Positions 23,155 through 34,595 of a stretch of DNA of 64,000 nt are shown piece after piece. The position numbers were made by a program, and so were the translations under genes. Under the pieces are notes generated by a model that ran no database searches, was not told the DNA's origin, and saw nothing but the letters and a program-made list of their open reading frames with translations. Source of the DNA: Malaya genurostris (taxonomy: Eukaryota > Arthropoda > Insecta > Diptera > Culicidae); NCBI RefSeq assembly GCF_030247185.1, contig NC_080572.1, positions 124,868,928 to 124,932,927 of the forward strand, written 5' to 3'. Every line of letters begins with the position of its first letter. Within the stretch, counting starts at the first letter, position 1.

Positions 23155-23400
23155 GGTTATCTGTACCCGAAACCCGACCATAACCCGTACCCGACGGGTA
23201 TCGGTCGAGTTAGGATACAGAAAAAAATATGTTTGTCGAGTTCGGGTAGGGTACGGGTGAAGATTTTTATTTTTCTATCGGGTGCGGGTCGGATTCGGGT
23301 TTCAAATCAAAATTAATCTCGGGTTTGGGTCGGCTACGAGTAAAAGTTTTTTTTATTTTCGATCGGGTTCGGGTGTTAAAAAAATTCTTTCCCGGCCATC
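23155..23400 (+). repeat. Degenerate GGGTTCGGGT-type minisatellite
   Basis: Imperfect units of CGGGT with TTC, GTG, TAC or GGT spacers: TCGGGTAGGGTACGGGTGAA, CGGGTGCGGGTCGGATTCGG, CGGGTTTGGGTCGG, CGGGTTCGGGTG, and complementary ACCCGTACCCGACGGGT at the left. The sign change near 23195 makes it partly palindromic. Such motifs occur as subterminal repeats of some DNA transposons; no termini are visible. Confidence 0.6.
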
Positions 23401-23792
23401 ACAAACCACAACAGTTTCGTATTTTCCGAATAATTCGAATTGTGCTGGTGAGACTCATCGACATACAAACTCCCACGCTCATTTTTCGCTCTCCGTGCAG
23501 CCACCAATGCTGAACGAAAGTTTTTTCACCAGCGATATTGTGCATTCATTCCTCGGTTGAGGCGAGGTTTGTCTCATAACTGGCAATCTGAACTGGCTCG
23601 TACCCTTCCCAGTGACCGTCAAGTGTTTTTTTTACTGTTCATGCATAATTGTACCAATTTTATATGAAAAAACTTGTTGTAGAATGAGATGAAAATTAAT
23701 ACGAGCGATTGATGCGATAACGTACTGAACATATTGTAGTAGTAATTTCTAAATAATACGTCAATGAGAAAGGTTTCACTATATGTTTAGGT

Positions 23793-23935
23793 CCTGTCAG
23801 CTTAGAGCGAATTCAGTCTTCTGCTTTGCAACGCCCTCGCCCGGTATCACATTTAACCTGTCATCATGTCAAATGTATGGATGTGCAGTGAAGCTACTTT
23901 CTCGCGCTCGAGTTTGACATTTTTCTCACCTATAC
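23793..23935 (+). repeat. About 140-bp interspersed repeat, copy 1 (compare 52715-52858)
   Basis: CCTGTCAGCTTAGAGCGA, TTTGCAACGCCCTCGC, CATGTCAAATGTATGGATGT and GAGTTTGACATTTTTCTC match in order the inverse of 52715-52858. No ORF, no clear TIR. Confidence 0.65.
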
Positions 23936-24879
23936 AAGATTCTATACAGACCTGTACAAGATTCAATAAAGACTCGACTGATGACGTCGCTTATGATTTG
24001 TTCGTAGAATGTGGTAGTTGAATATCATGGTAATTTAACGTCTGCTCAAGAAATATAATTAATTTCCAAAACTTGTTCTATATAAACTTTTTGAATATGA
24101 ATGTTCCCTAATTATTCTTTAGACAATATCTTGAATTGTGATTGAATTACTATACTATTGTATTTAAGATGATTTTCAATTGATTGTAAATATTCAATTC
24201 ATCAATTTGTAGAACTGTTTTATCATATTGTTATGTGAGTGGTCAACTTCGAATATTTCGATTATAATATTTGAACCAACATAAAATTCGCGTAAAATTA
24301 TGAATTACAGATTGTAGGTTCAGTAATCAATGAAAACCTACTTAAATCAACTTAGCGGTGGAATGATGTCTTTGACATTGACTATTGTATCAGAAATTGA
24401 TGCAAGCTCAATTTAGAAAATTGGTGTCGACAAGAGCTATATTTTGGGTCAGTTTTAATTGCATTATTTGGATTTGTTATTTATTTTGTAGCGTAACTCA
24501 TATTATGAAAACATAATACCTTTCAATTAAGCCTAAAATCCCAAGAAGCAAATTGTGAAAACGAAACAATCTGGTCGTCTCCAAGAAATCAGAGTAATGT
24601 TCTTTTTAGACCACTGTTTTCGGAATCCCGGAACCGAGAACCAGTATTACCAAAATAGTTTTTTTTTATTTAATAAGTTTAAAGGCACTATGCTTAAGCT
24701 CTAAGATGCCGAGGGCACGAAATAAATTTGTTTGGTTATCAACTAACAACATCAGGAAACTGAAGTTTTACTTATATGGAAACTAAAATATTTTGCAAAG
24801 TAATTCTGAAATCAAAATTCTTGCAATAATCACTCTTCAATTCAAATTATGGAATGGAACTACAAAAACTTTCATTTGA
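23936..24879. other. Intronic sequence, no gene seen
   Basis: AT-rich without recognised features. Confidence 0.4.
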
Positions 24880-25092
24880 ATCTAAATTCGTTAAATCTGG
24901 GTTCGGCCTAGTCAAATTCTATGGAAGTAAGTGCACGAAAATGTTACGCACACATACACATAAATACGCAGACATTTTACTATCTCGACGAGCTAATTCG
25001 AATGGTGTATGACACTCGGCCCTCTAAACTTCAGTTCAAAAGTCGGTATTTACATTGATTGCATAGTCTTCAAATATGACAAAGGCAACAAA
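24880..25092 (+). repeat. Diverged copy of the CA-rich repeat family
   Basis: Carries the ordered hallmarks seen at 47200-47530: TTTGAATCTAAATTCGT, a CACACATACACATA stretch, CGAATGGTGTATGACACTCG, GCCCTC and AAAAGTCGG. The 5' part is missing. Confidence 0.65.
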
Positions 25093-25144
25093 AATCAATG
25101 AAATGAACAAATACGTACTGGAAATACCGTCATATACATTCATA

Positions 25145-25290
25145 TTTAATTGAAAATTCCTACTTTCGCCCAATCTCATAAGTTATAAATTAATTACCTA
25201 GACTGATAGAATAGTAGTTTAATTGAAAATTCCTACTTTCACCCAATCTCATAAGTTATAAATTAATTACCTAGACTGATAGATTAGTAG
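25145..25290. repeat. Two tandem 73-bp units
   Basis: Units 25145-25217 and 25218-25290 start TTTAATTGAAAATTCCTACT and differ at only two positions. Too short and simple for a gene. Confidence 0.95.
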
Positions 25291-27190
25291 TTTTCAAAAC
25301 TGATAACAGATGTTCGTGCAGCTGAGTTGATGTTAAAGGCATTCAAAGTTCAAGATTACAAATTTTTGTTTGGTATCCGACAAACTATTATTCACTAATT
25401 GGTAAGCAAAAGTATAAAATTGTCAAACTATTTCCCACCCACACCCAGAACTAACAATTTTTGTTTAAATCGATATTTCATTTCAGTTTCAAGCTGTGGA
25501 GTGCTATGGGCTATAATAGGATTATGGCATTCTTACCAGAACAAGGTTTGAGTCGCTTACACATGATTTATTATAACGATTATAAATGCCGTCATTAATT
25601 CAGCACCGTTACCGACACGGGTGATTTTTAGCAACGCATAAACATTTTACTCCACAGCAATTGTGGTACAAGATGTGCGATAAAGGTCTATCGCGAAAAT
25701 TGCGGTATCGTTTTCATGGTAGGCGAATACTATGTTACTACAAGGATAAGGTTAGTTGTGCTGCCCTTGAAATATTTACACGAGGTCATTGCTTCCAGCA
25801 AACACTTATGGATGAATACCGAACATATTGGTTCATTTTCGAATTACTTTCAGAAATTTTGCCTAATTCTAGCAAACACGTTGAGTGTTTGAACAAACAC
25901 GTCTGTGTGTGTCTGAGTGAAATCACTGTATATATTGGGGAATAATAAGTGTACGATTAAGTAGTAGTAAAATAAACTTACAAAAATATCCGTTCAAGCA
26001 TAATATGAATAAAACATTTTCAAAAAATTCGCCGATTTTATTTGTTGATTGATTTTCTAATTTTGAAATTGTATACTTTTGAAATTCGTATTGGCAAAAA
26101 CATAACATCATCCCTTTCGCTTACAAACAAAGCTAATGGAAAACAGTTCCTGCTGATTATCGTGATGGCTAGCATGTGATGATTCATATCTTGAAAGTGT
26201 CATTAATTTTCCTTGATAGGACAGCCATATTCGTTTTGTTTCCAGTATTACAGCGGAGTTTCCAGAAGTATTAGGCAACGGAGATGTAAAGAAAACTTCT
26301 ATAACCAAACATTTTATATACCAGGCCAGGCGGTTTTCGCGATGGAAGTATATATATTTTTCTCTAGAAGATGAAATTATAGATCATCTCGCTTTATGCC
26401 ACTGTTGTTTGCAGCACTCAAAAGAGAAAAAAATGTATGCTTTAGTTATTTATTGCCATATTTCTGAATTGTATCTCTATTCAGTGTTCAAAAACCCGGA
26501 AAGGAAAATATTTCATTGGCGATTAATAAAATAAAATCGTAAATTTTATAGACTGCAAATCGGACGAACATTCCATATCAAAGAACAAGCCTCGTAAACT
26601 ATCGTCATCATTGCCTTTGTCTCTAAAGCAAAAGAGTATGATGCGAATTGAAACAAACGCTTCTCATGTTTTATGGGAAATTCAAAGTGCAGAAGCAAAA
26701 CACGCCATCGCAAATCAGTTGCAATTCGGAAAGAATTAGAGACATATTTATCATCTTAATTGCTTCTGTGTAACTTTTGCGAATGATGGTTGAAATTTAA
26801 TTGGCTCATCTGGTAACGTTCGCACTACCGAAGAAGGTACCAGTAGTTTTGATACATTTCTACAACAATATAACGAAGAAAATGTTATCAAATTGTAAAC
26901 ACGAAGAAATAAGTGATTATAGCCGTATTTATTTAACTCAATAATCTCAGCATAACAAGATATTTGTGACTAACCTAGCTTATCATTCCTTAGTGCTAAG
27001 AGCTTTTTCGAAGAGAAAATCTAAGTGTTATAATCTGATAAACAAATGTCTCAACGCGGACCTACTATGACAGAACGGTGGGGCTCAATGGGACAGCGTT
27101 TAGAAATTTCACTGAATAACTTCTCTCCACTTGTTGTCAACATTCATCATGATCATTACGCGTTCTTCTCATATTATGTTTTAATAATAC
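25291..27190. other. Intronic sequence, no gene seen
   Basis: Short frames only, the longest 94 aa at 25661 without any motif. No repeats with defined ends. Confidence 0.4.
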
Positions 27191-28045
27191 TTACTTTATA
27201 CTCCCAAGTTGACCACTTTTGATATACAGACGTGCCGCCGACCACGATACGGTTACGCTGAGGAGCGCGTATGGCGTGTGCCAGACTTTCATCCTCTCCC
27301 TCTCCCTCACCATTTTCCATCTTGCAGTGAAACCGTAAAGTTTGGGTAGTTTATGGCAACAGCAACTGGAGCAGGGCACAAGTGGCTTTTTACACCGTCG
27401 TATTTGTCCATCAACCGTCTGTCGTTATTTCTTACGGTGTGTTTCTTCTTTCACTACGCGTCCCATCACACACCAAACCGCTCGATCTTCTTGCACCCGT
27501 ATCCACTGTTAATCCAGTTCATTGTTGGGGAACGATCCTGTCAGTATGGCAGGCAACAAGATCGTATCGGATATATTTGGCTCAGTCCTTTTTTCTTCTT
27601 ATCCTTGTAAAAGTCTGACTTGGTCTTTCTGGATTTCAAAGCGATCGTTCAACGGTCCAACAGATGCCAGATGGCTACGATCTTATTTCCATTGTTTCTC
27701 CGTTTGATCCAAGCAAGCTGCGTTTGAATATGCTTCAGCAGTATGCGTTGAGGATATTTATCATAAGTTTCTATGGGGTGGAGGATTTAAATAATGATCA
27801 TATGCGGCAGTTTCTAAAGTATCGCTTGTTGAATTTGCATTAAATTTGCAGCTTGATGTGCCTTCTTCGTGTTTTATTGGGATTTATTCGTCCGTCAAGA
27901 TCTATTGAAATTCACATGCAGGTGGTTTCCAGACCAGACAAAAAAAATCCTCGTTATTGCACCGTCGTGCAGTGGCACGTGCTACAATTCCTTTGGCTTA
28001 CTAAGTTACCTCAACCGTCTGTTGTGTCTACTCACTTCACGTAAT
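27190..28045. other. GC-richer unassigned patch
   Basis: Clearly higher GC than its surroundings, with several overlapping plus-strand frames. One 59-aa frame from about 27668 to 27844 begins MPDGYDLISIVSPFDPSKLR and looks protein-like; another at 27547 begins MAGNKIVSDIFG. I recognise neither. They could be remnants of a coding sequence broken by frameshifts or just unique intronic DNA. No splice sites or TE ends were established. Confidence 0.3.
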
Positions 28046-29596
28046 ATTTAGGTCCACTGCGGATAGATCATAAACAAATGCAATACAATGATAAATTCTG
28101 AAAAATCTATTTCCAAGTCAAATGCCTTTATCACTTCTGTTAGTTTGATTGTAATTCGTTGTTGCATACAGGCATTGTTGCATTTGGATTTTAATGAAGT
28201 GTTGAAACTGCTCTTAGAGTTTAAATTTAGTAATAAAATTTAGAGTTTAGGTTAGTAATAGAACATGAAGTGTTAGTTCGAAGAGTTGAAAGAGATATTT
28301 TGTTACTTCAAGAGATCAACTGACGGTGGTTAAACTGAGCCTCGATTGAAGAGAAACTGAATGCTGCCCGTTCGGGCCGTCAGCAAACATTGTGTGTGTC
28401 AGAGAGTGAAGTTTACTGCATTAGGGGCTGTCCATAAAAGACGTCACGCCGTAAGGGGGAGGGGGGTGTTTCACAAAACGTGACATTTTGCGACAGGGGG
28501 AAGGGGGAAGGGGGGGGGGGGGGGGGTTGGAATGTGACGTCCAATATTTTCAATGGGCGCATTTTTGAAATACCTAATTATATTACTGCTTTGCCCTATT
28601 TCCTGAAAAAATCTCCACAATAAACAATTTGTTGATGTAAAAGCTTCTTCTTGTAAATTCGGAAATGAATGATGCAGGAAATCATTTCTGTTGTGATCAG
28701 CAAAAGTGCACGGAGGAGCGAGTAAATTAGCGAAATTAATAAATTTTGCCTAATATGAGTAAAAAAGAAAAAGATGCCTTCATACGGTTTACTTTAAGTT
28801 ATGCACTGACCATTTTTTCAGTAATTTGATTTTCTAGCATTGATAATAGTATATCATAAGAATTTCTCTTATCTGATTCAGACGTAGATCATGTCATGTT
28901 TTATCTTGATCATATGTGATTTTCCTCCACCAACATTAAAGCTTATCGAATCATCCAATGATTGAACTTACATAAATCAAGAATCATTTTAGCTGAAAAT
29001 CACTACCTATCGTGTGACGGAAGATCAGTATCGATATTGATCGATGTGATTTAAAATTCACTGATCTACTGATTATGAAAAGATTCTCCGGCAGTGATCT
29101 CGTTTTGATGAGGTTTTGATCTTTATTTTCTCAGCCCTGTATGCTACACTAAGGAAATATTATTCTTTGCCTAAAACAATAATATATTTGTGTACCCCTA
29201 GGAGGAATAAGACAGATGATTTAAATGTTTCATCAATTCCATCCAAATACTTTTGTTAATTTATATAATTGATTTTTTTTTTTCATAAATACGTTTATTT
29301 CATAGGCAATATACATAAGTTTTTCTTCGCCGTGGCATCTACAATACATAGTACTTTAAACCTAATACATTTCGAATATCCTATTAGTATGTTGGTATTC
29401 ATTAGTTAATCTAAACACTGTTTTTATCAAGCGAGTTGCTATTATAAATTACATTAAATGAAATACATTTATTTTGTACATGATCTTATAACTATTTCAG
29501 GTTTGTTTGTATCAGTTCATCACTTTTATTTAATATAAGATAGCTGGCTATTGGTTGAGCTCATGGAAGAGAAAACAATCTAACATAAAATAAAAT

Positions 29597-32500
29597 TTAA
29601 ATTGGAACTCCAATGGACTTAATGAAATAATAAAGAAGTTTCATGTAAGGAACGTCACGACAAGCAAGAATGTCGCGAACTGGGACATTGGATAGTCTAC
29701 CTTGGGTACGCAAGGAATTTATTAGTTGAGATCTGACATCACGATACTCCACGCATGTCCAAACAACATGGTCAATATCGCGGTAACCTTCGCCACAAGC
29801 ACAATGATTAGTCTCGGAAAGTCCAATTCGAAGGAGATGTGCATCTAACGTGTAGTGATTGGACATGAGTCTGGACATCACACGAATGAAATCTCTACTC
29901 ACATCCAGTCCCCTGAACCATGCCTTTGTCGATATTTTAGGAATAATTGAGTGCATCCACCGACCCAGATCATCTTTATCCCAAGAAGCTTGCCAGCTGG
30001 CAAGTGTTCTTTGGCGAGACGCGCTATAGAATTCATTGAAAGCAATTGGTCTCTCATAAATTTCACCCTCAATAGCACCACGTTTGGCTAAAATATCGGC
30101 TCTTTCATTGCCTGGAATGGAGCAATGAGCCGGAACCCAAACTATTGTGATTTGATAATTATTATTCAATATGACGTTCAGGCACTGTTTTATTTTGCCC
30201 AAGAAAAAAGGTTCATTTTTGCCAGCAGCCTTTGAGCGAATGGCTTCAATTGCACTCAGACTATCTGTGAAAAGAAAATAATGGTTTGGAGATAATGTGA
30301 CGATTATACTCAAACTATAATGAACTGCTGCTAACTCTGCTATATAAACAGATGCAGGTTCTTGAAGCCTAAAGGAGACCGAAACATTATTGTTGAACAT
30401 ACCAAACCCTGTCGCTTCTTCAATTCGCGATCCGTCCGTGTAAAACATTTTCTCAGAGTCGATATGCCTGAACTTACTTGTAAATATTTTTGGGATTTCC
30501 AACGAGCGTAGGTGTTCCGGAATTCCACGCACTTCGCGCTGCATGGATGTGTCGAAAAATAAAGTTGAGTCAGGGACATTTAGGAGGCTGACACGGATAG
30601 GAATATATCTTGAAGGGTTGATTTCCTGTGACATATGGTTAAAATATACAGTCATGAATCTTGTTTGAGATTGAAGCTCAACTAGCCTTTCGAAGTTATT
30701 AATAACTAGGGGATTCAGTACCTCGCATCTTATTAGCAGTCGCGACGAAAGCTCCCAAAAACGATCCTTCAATGGAAGAACTCCCGCCAGAACTTCAAGA
30801 CTCATTGTATGTGTCGAATGCATGCAGCCTAAAGCAATTCGCAAACAACGATATTGAATTCGCTCTAATTTGATAATATGAGAGTTTGCAGCGGAACGAA
30901 AGCAAACGCATCCATATTCCATCACTGAAAGTATCGTTGTCTGATACAATTTTATTAGATCTTCCGGATGAGCACCCCACCAAGATCCGGTTATTGTTCG
31001 AAGAAAATTTACTCTTTGTTGGCATTTTGTTATCAGAAACCTAATGTGTCCTCCCCACGTGCATTTGGAATCAAACCACACCCCGAGGTATTTGAAAGTC
31101 AAAACCTGTTGGATCATTCTTCCCATCATATGGAGCTGAAGCTGCGCGGGATCATGCTTTCTTGAAAAGACGACTAACTCTGTTTTCTCCGCAGAGAATT
31201 CGATACCAAGATGAACAGCCCAATCGGACAAGTTATCTAAGGTATCTTGCAATGGTTTATGCAGATCAATAGCTTTGGGTCCAGTAACTGAAACTACGCC
31301 ATCATCTGCCAATTGTCTTAGTGTACATGGGGATACTAGACAGCTGTCAATGTCATTTACGTAAAAATTATAGAGGAGCGGACTGAGGCAAGAGCCTTGC
31401 GGTAGACCCATGTAGCTAATTCTGAATGTTACCAAATCGCCATGTGAAAAATGCATGCGTTTCTCTGACAAAAGGTTGTGCAAATAATTATTTATAACCG
31501 CTGGGAGTCCATGTTGGTGAAGCTTGTCTGAAAGAACATCAATGGAAACTGAATCAAATGCTCCTTTAATGTCTAAAAATACAGATGCCATTTGTTGCTT
31601 TTGAGCGAAGGCAATTTGGATGTCAGACGAAAGTAATGCAAGGCAATCATTCGTCCCTTTATTTCTACGGAAGCCAAACTGAGTATCTGACAACAAACCG
31701 TTCGTCTCGACCCAAGTGTCGAGACGTCGTAGAATAATTTTTTCGAACAATTTTCTGATGCAGGACAACATCGCGATGGGTCTATATGAGTTGTGATTGG
31801 AAGCTGGTTTCCCCGGCTTTTGAATGGCGATAACTTTCACTTGCCTCCAGTCAGGTGGAACAATATTTTGCTCAAGAAGCTTGTTGAACAATTCCAACAA
31901 ACGTCTTTTTGCGAGGTCGGGCAGATTCTTCACCAAGTTGAATTTAATTCTGTCCAACCCAGGAGCGTTATTGTTACAAGACATGAGTGCTATGGAAAAT
32001 TCCATCATAGAAAAGGGGCTATCAATGGAACCATTATTTGAAAAAGATTCCCTAATAATGCTATGCGTAGGAACAGAATCTGGACAAACTTTCCTCGCAA
32101 AATCAAATATCCATCGGTTCGAGTATTCCTCACTCTCATTTCCTACGTTACGATTCCTCATTCGTCTGGCCGTATTCCAAAGAGTGCTCATTGAGGTTTC
32201 TCTTGACAAACCTTCGACAAAATGTCTCCAATAGCTACATTTCTTGGCCCGAAGTATGCTCTTGTACTTGGTTTCTAAAGTCAAGAATTTTTCAAAATTC
32301 TGAGGAGTTCCTCCTCCTCGTTTTAAAAACGTCTTGAAGGCATTTTGTTTCGCGTGCTTAGCATCTGAGCACTCTTTGTCCCACCAAGGGTTTGGAGGCC
32401 TTCTGTTAGACGATGGACCAAGAAATCGTTTGGTTTGGGCTTGTTCTGCGGCCTCCAGAATCGAACAAACGAGGAAGTCATATTCTTCAAGTGGGGGGAG

Positions 32501-33301
32501 CTCTTCCATTGAAGTTAAGGCACTTGAAATATTACTTTGGTATTTAATCCAGTCAATATTTTTTGTCAAATCATATGGAATATTAACTGAATTAGCAATG
32601 CCTTTGTTACTGCTAATTGAGATGATGATTGGTAAATGATCGCTACCGTGTAAATCAGGAAATACTTTCCAGGTGCAATCTAGTCGAATTGAAGTCGAGC
32701 AAAGAGATAAATCTAATGCACTTGGACGTGCAGGAGGTCTTGGGATCCGTGTCATGCTACCCATATTTAGTACCGTCATGCTAAAATTGTCGCAAATATT
32801 ATATATTAAGGATGATCTGCTATCATTGTAAACGGAACCCCACATCATTCCGTGCGAATTGAAATCTCCTAAAATCAAACGTGGAGCAGGAAGGGCTTCG
32901 ACAATTTCATTAAGCTGTCGTTGTCCAACTTGAGCTCTTGGAGGAATATATACTGAAGCAATGCAAATGTCCTTTCCTTTAATGTTTATTTGACAAGCAA
33001 CAACTTCTATACTAGAAGTCGAAGGAATATTTAATCTATAAAAGGAATAACATTTCTTAATTCCTAAAAGCACTCCACCATACGGAGAGTCTCTATCGAG
33101 ACGTATAATGTTAAAGTCATTAAAACTTAAGGCTATGTTTGATGTAAGCCATGTTTCGCACAAAGTAAATACATCACATTTTTGACTATGCAACAAAACT
33201 TTAAATGAATCAAGTTTTGGCATGATGCTTCGACAATTCCACTGCAGGACAGTGATTGAATCATTTGCGGCGGATGATAAATTATCCATCAAATGATACA
33301 A
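29597..33301 (-). CDS. I-clade LINE ORF2: endonuclease, reverse transcriptase, RNase H (1,234 aa)
   Basis: A polyprotein for target-primed reverse transcription. Domains: APE-type endonuclease, residues about 15-230 (QWNCRS near 20, GDFNSHG near 145, GSDHLPI near 220); reverse transcriptase, about 430-720 (LDIKGAFDSV near 577, MGLPQGSCLSPLLYNFYVND near 635, catalytic LADDG near 664 in place of the usual F/YADD); RNase H, about 950-1075 (FYTDGS near 953, ELAAVHY near 989, FTDSLSAIEA near 1012, WVPAHCSIPGNERAD near 1058), all acidic residues present; and a C-terminal Cys-His motif (CACGEGYRDIDHVVWTC near 1170). The length is normal for the I clade. The start could also be the Met five codons later. 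Nothing in the frame looks broken. Confidence 0.95.
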   Translation of the reverse strand: MYHLMDNLSSAANDSITVLQWNCRSIMPKLDSFKVLLHSQKCDVFTLCETWLTSNIALSFNDFNIIRLDRDSPYGGVLLGIKKCYSFYRLNIPSTSSIEVVACQINIKGKDICIASVYIPPRAQVGQRQLNEIVEALPAPRLILGDFNSHGMMWGSVYNDSRSSLIYNICDNFSMTVLNMGSMTRIPRPPARPSALDLSLCSTSIRLDCTWKVFPDLHGSDHLPIIISISSNKGIANSVNIPYDLTKNIDWIKYQSNISSALTSMEELPPLEEYDFLVCSILEAAEQAQTKRFLGPSSNRRPPNPWWDKECSDAKHAKQNAFKTFLKRGGGTPQNFEKFLTLETKYKSILRAKKCSYWRHFVEGLSRETSMSTLWNTARRMRNRNVGNESEEYSNRWIFDFARKVCPDSVPTHSIIRESFSNNGSIDSPFSMMEFSIALMSCNNNAPGLDRIKFNLVKNLPDLAKRRLLELFNKLLEQNIVPPDWRQVKVIAIQKPGKPASNHNSYRPIAMLSCIRKLFEKIILRRLDTWVETNGLLSDTQFGFRRNKGTNDCLALLSSDIQIAFAQKQQMASVFLDIKGAFDSVSIDVLSDKLHQHGLPAVINNYLHNLLSEKRMHFSHGDLVTFRISYMGLPQGSCLSPLLYNFYVNDIDSCLVSPCTLRQLADDGVVSVTGPKAIDLHKPLQDTLDNLSDWAVHLGIEFSAEKTELVVFSRKHDPAQLQLHMMGRMIQQVLTFKYLGVWFDSKCTWGGHIRFLITKCQQRVNFLRTITGSWWGAHPEDLIKLYQTTILSVMEYGCVCFRSAANSHIIKLERIQYRCLRIALGCMHSTHTMSLEVLAGVLPLKDRFWELSSRLLIRCEVLNPLVINNFERLVELQSQTRFMTVYFNHMSQEINPSRYIPIRVSLLNVPDSTLFFDTSMQREVRGIPEHLRSLEIPKIFTSKFRHIDSEKMFYTDGSRIEEATGFGMFNNNVSVSFRLQEPASVYIAELAAVHYSLSIIVTLSPNHYFLFTDSLSAIEAIRSKAAGKNEPFFLGKIKQCLNVILNNNYQITIVWVPAHCSIPGNERADILAKRGAIEGEIYERPIAFNEFYSASRQRTLASWQASWDKDDLGRWMHSIIPKISTKAWFRGLDVSRDFIRVMSRLMSNHYTLDAHLLRIGLSETNHCACGEGYRDIDHVVWTCVEYRDVRSQLINSLRTQGRLSNVPVRDILACRDVPYMKLLYYFIKSIGVPI

Positions 33302-34595
33302 AACCTGAAAGAACTGGCCATTGAGCTGATAACTGTTTCAAAAAAGTTCTAGCTATTGGAAGGAATGCCGTTATGATAGTCTTTAGAGGTTCAGAAATAT
33401 TGAATGCTGCGAAAATCCATTCTACAATTTCCGAAAACTTAAGTAATCCTGTTGGTGAATGTGAAACGGAGCCCACTGGATTATTGTCTTTCCTTGAGCT
33501 AGTTTCTGGATTGGTTTGTGAATTTGACAAACCAGGAGGCACAGTTTTTGGTTTTAAATTTGGCTTTTTAGCTTTAACACGGGGATCTTTTTTTGAAGAT
33601 GTAATTTTAGGTGTCTTTTTAGGTATTTTGTGGTTTGTTAATCTCCTCTTAACAGACCCTTGAGGAGTGACAAACGAGGTATCTTCACTATTTCCGTCGG
33701 AGTCAGATTCCTCTGGCTCCATAAGATTTGAAAAACCGTTTTCGGTTTCCAAGGGGGAGACATGTATGACCGTTTTAAGCATTTCTGCATATGTGCGCTT
33801 AGACCGTGCTTTTAAAGAAAGCTTCATTTTGTCTTTACGCAACTTAAATGCAGCGCATACTGAAAGATCATCATGAGGTCTCTCCCCACAATAAACACAT
33901 TTTTCAACATTTTTATCGCAAAGATTATCCTTATGAGGCCCTTGACATTTGATACATTTGGACTTATTACTACAGTAAGTAGCTGTATGCCCGAATTTTT
34001 TACAGTTCGTGCAATTCATAACATGCGGTACGAAAAGCCGAACAGGAAGACGAATTTTATCGATATAGACATGGCTAGGCAACGCAGATCCGGCAAATGT
34101 TACACGAAACGAATCTGAGGGACGATACGACTTTTTTCCATCGACAATAGATGCTGAGTACAATTGCTTGCACTCGAGTATCTTAACTCCCTCAAGCATG
34201 GAGTTTTTAAAACGACCAACTCCATTTTTAAGTAAATCATCGGCCGTCAGACTTGCTTCAGTCACGACACCGTCAATTTCCACCTCCTTCGATGGAATGT
34301 AAACTCGATATTCAACAGAAAATAATTTACAGGTTACAATTTCGTTCGCCTGTTTCAAGTCATTGACAACAACTCGAATTTTATCTCTATTAACTTTACA
34401 TATTTCTTTAACTTCAGAGAAATGTGATGTCAAATCCTTGGTAATTTGCATCAAATTTAAAATCTTTTCTTTTTTTCGAAGATAGACTATCCATGGCCCA
34501 GTGGTACCCTGTGGATAATGTTTAGCCCTCGGAGTATTTAAACTCTTACTAGTATCCGGAATCGGATTCGGATGATCTTCCATAAGATCATCCAT
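33282..34595 (-). CDS. I-clade LINE ORF1, gag-like nucleic-acid-binding protein (437 aa)
   Basis: ORF1 protein expected to coat the element RNA. After an N-terminal domain with an RRM-like look (GPWIVYLRKKEK at about residue 33), three zinc knuckles follow at about residues 190-245: CTNCKKFGHTATYC, CIKCQGPHKDNLC and CVYCGERPHDDLSVC. The last has stretched spacing. A Lys/Ser/Pro-rich basic region follows and a hydrophobic tail ends the protein. The start ATG at 34595 is the first in frame. The stop overlaps the ORF2 start by 20 bp in another frame, which points to reinitiation or a similar coupled mechanism for ORF2. No frameshift or stop. Confidence 0.93.
   Translation of the reverse strand: MDDLMEDHPNPIPDTSKSLNTPRAKHYPQGTTGPWIVYLRKKEKILNLMQITKDLTSHFSEVKEICKVNRDKIRVVVNDLKQANEIVTCKLFSVEYRVYIPSKEVEIDGVVTEASLTADDLLKNGVGRFKNSMLEGVKILECKQLYSASIVDGKKSYRPSDSFRVTFAGSALPSHVYIDKIRLPVRLFVPHVMNCTNCKKFGHTATYCSNKSKCIKCQGPHKDNLCDKNVEKCVYCGERPHDDLSVCAAFKLRKDKMKLSLKARSKRTYAEMLKTVIHVSPLETENGFSNLMEPEESDSDGNSEDTSFVTPQGSVKRRLTNHKIPKKTPKITSSKKDPRVKAKKPNLKPKTVPPGLSNSQTNPETSSRKDNNPVGSVSHSPTGLLKFSEIVEWIFAAFNISEPLKTIITAFLPIARTFLKQLSAQWPVLSGFVSFDG

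Noticed and set aside
25145..25290. CRISPR-like or functional tandem array
   Set aside because: Only two 73-bp units, in a eukaryotic intron; a simple slippage duplication.
31824..32234. Plus-strand ORFs inside the LINE
   Set aside because: Antisense shadows of ORF2.
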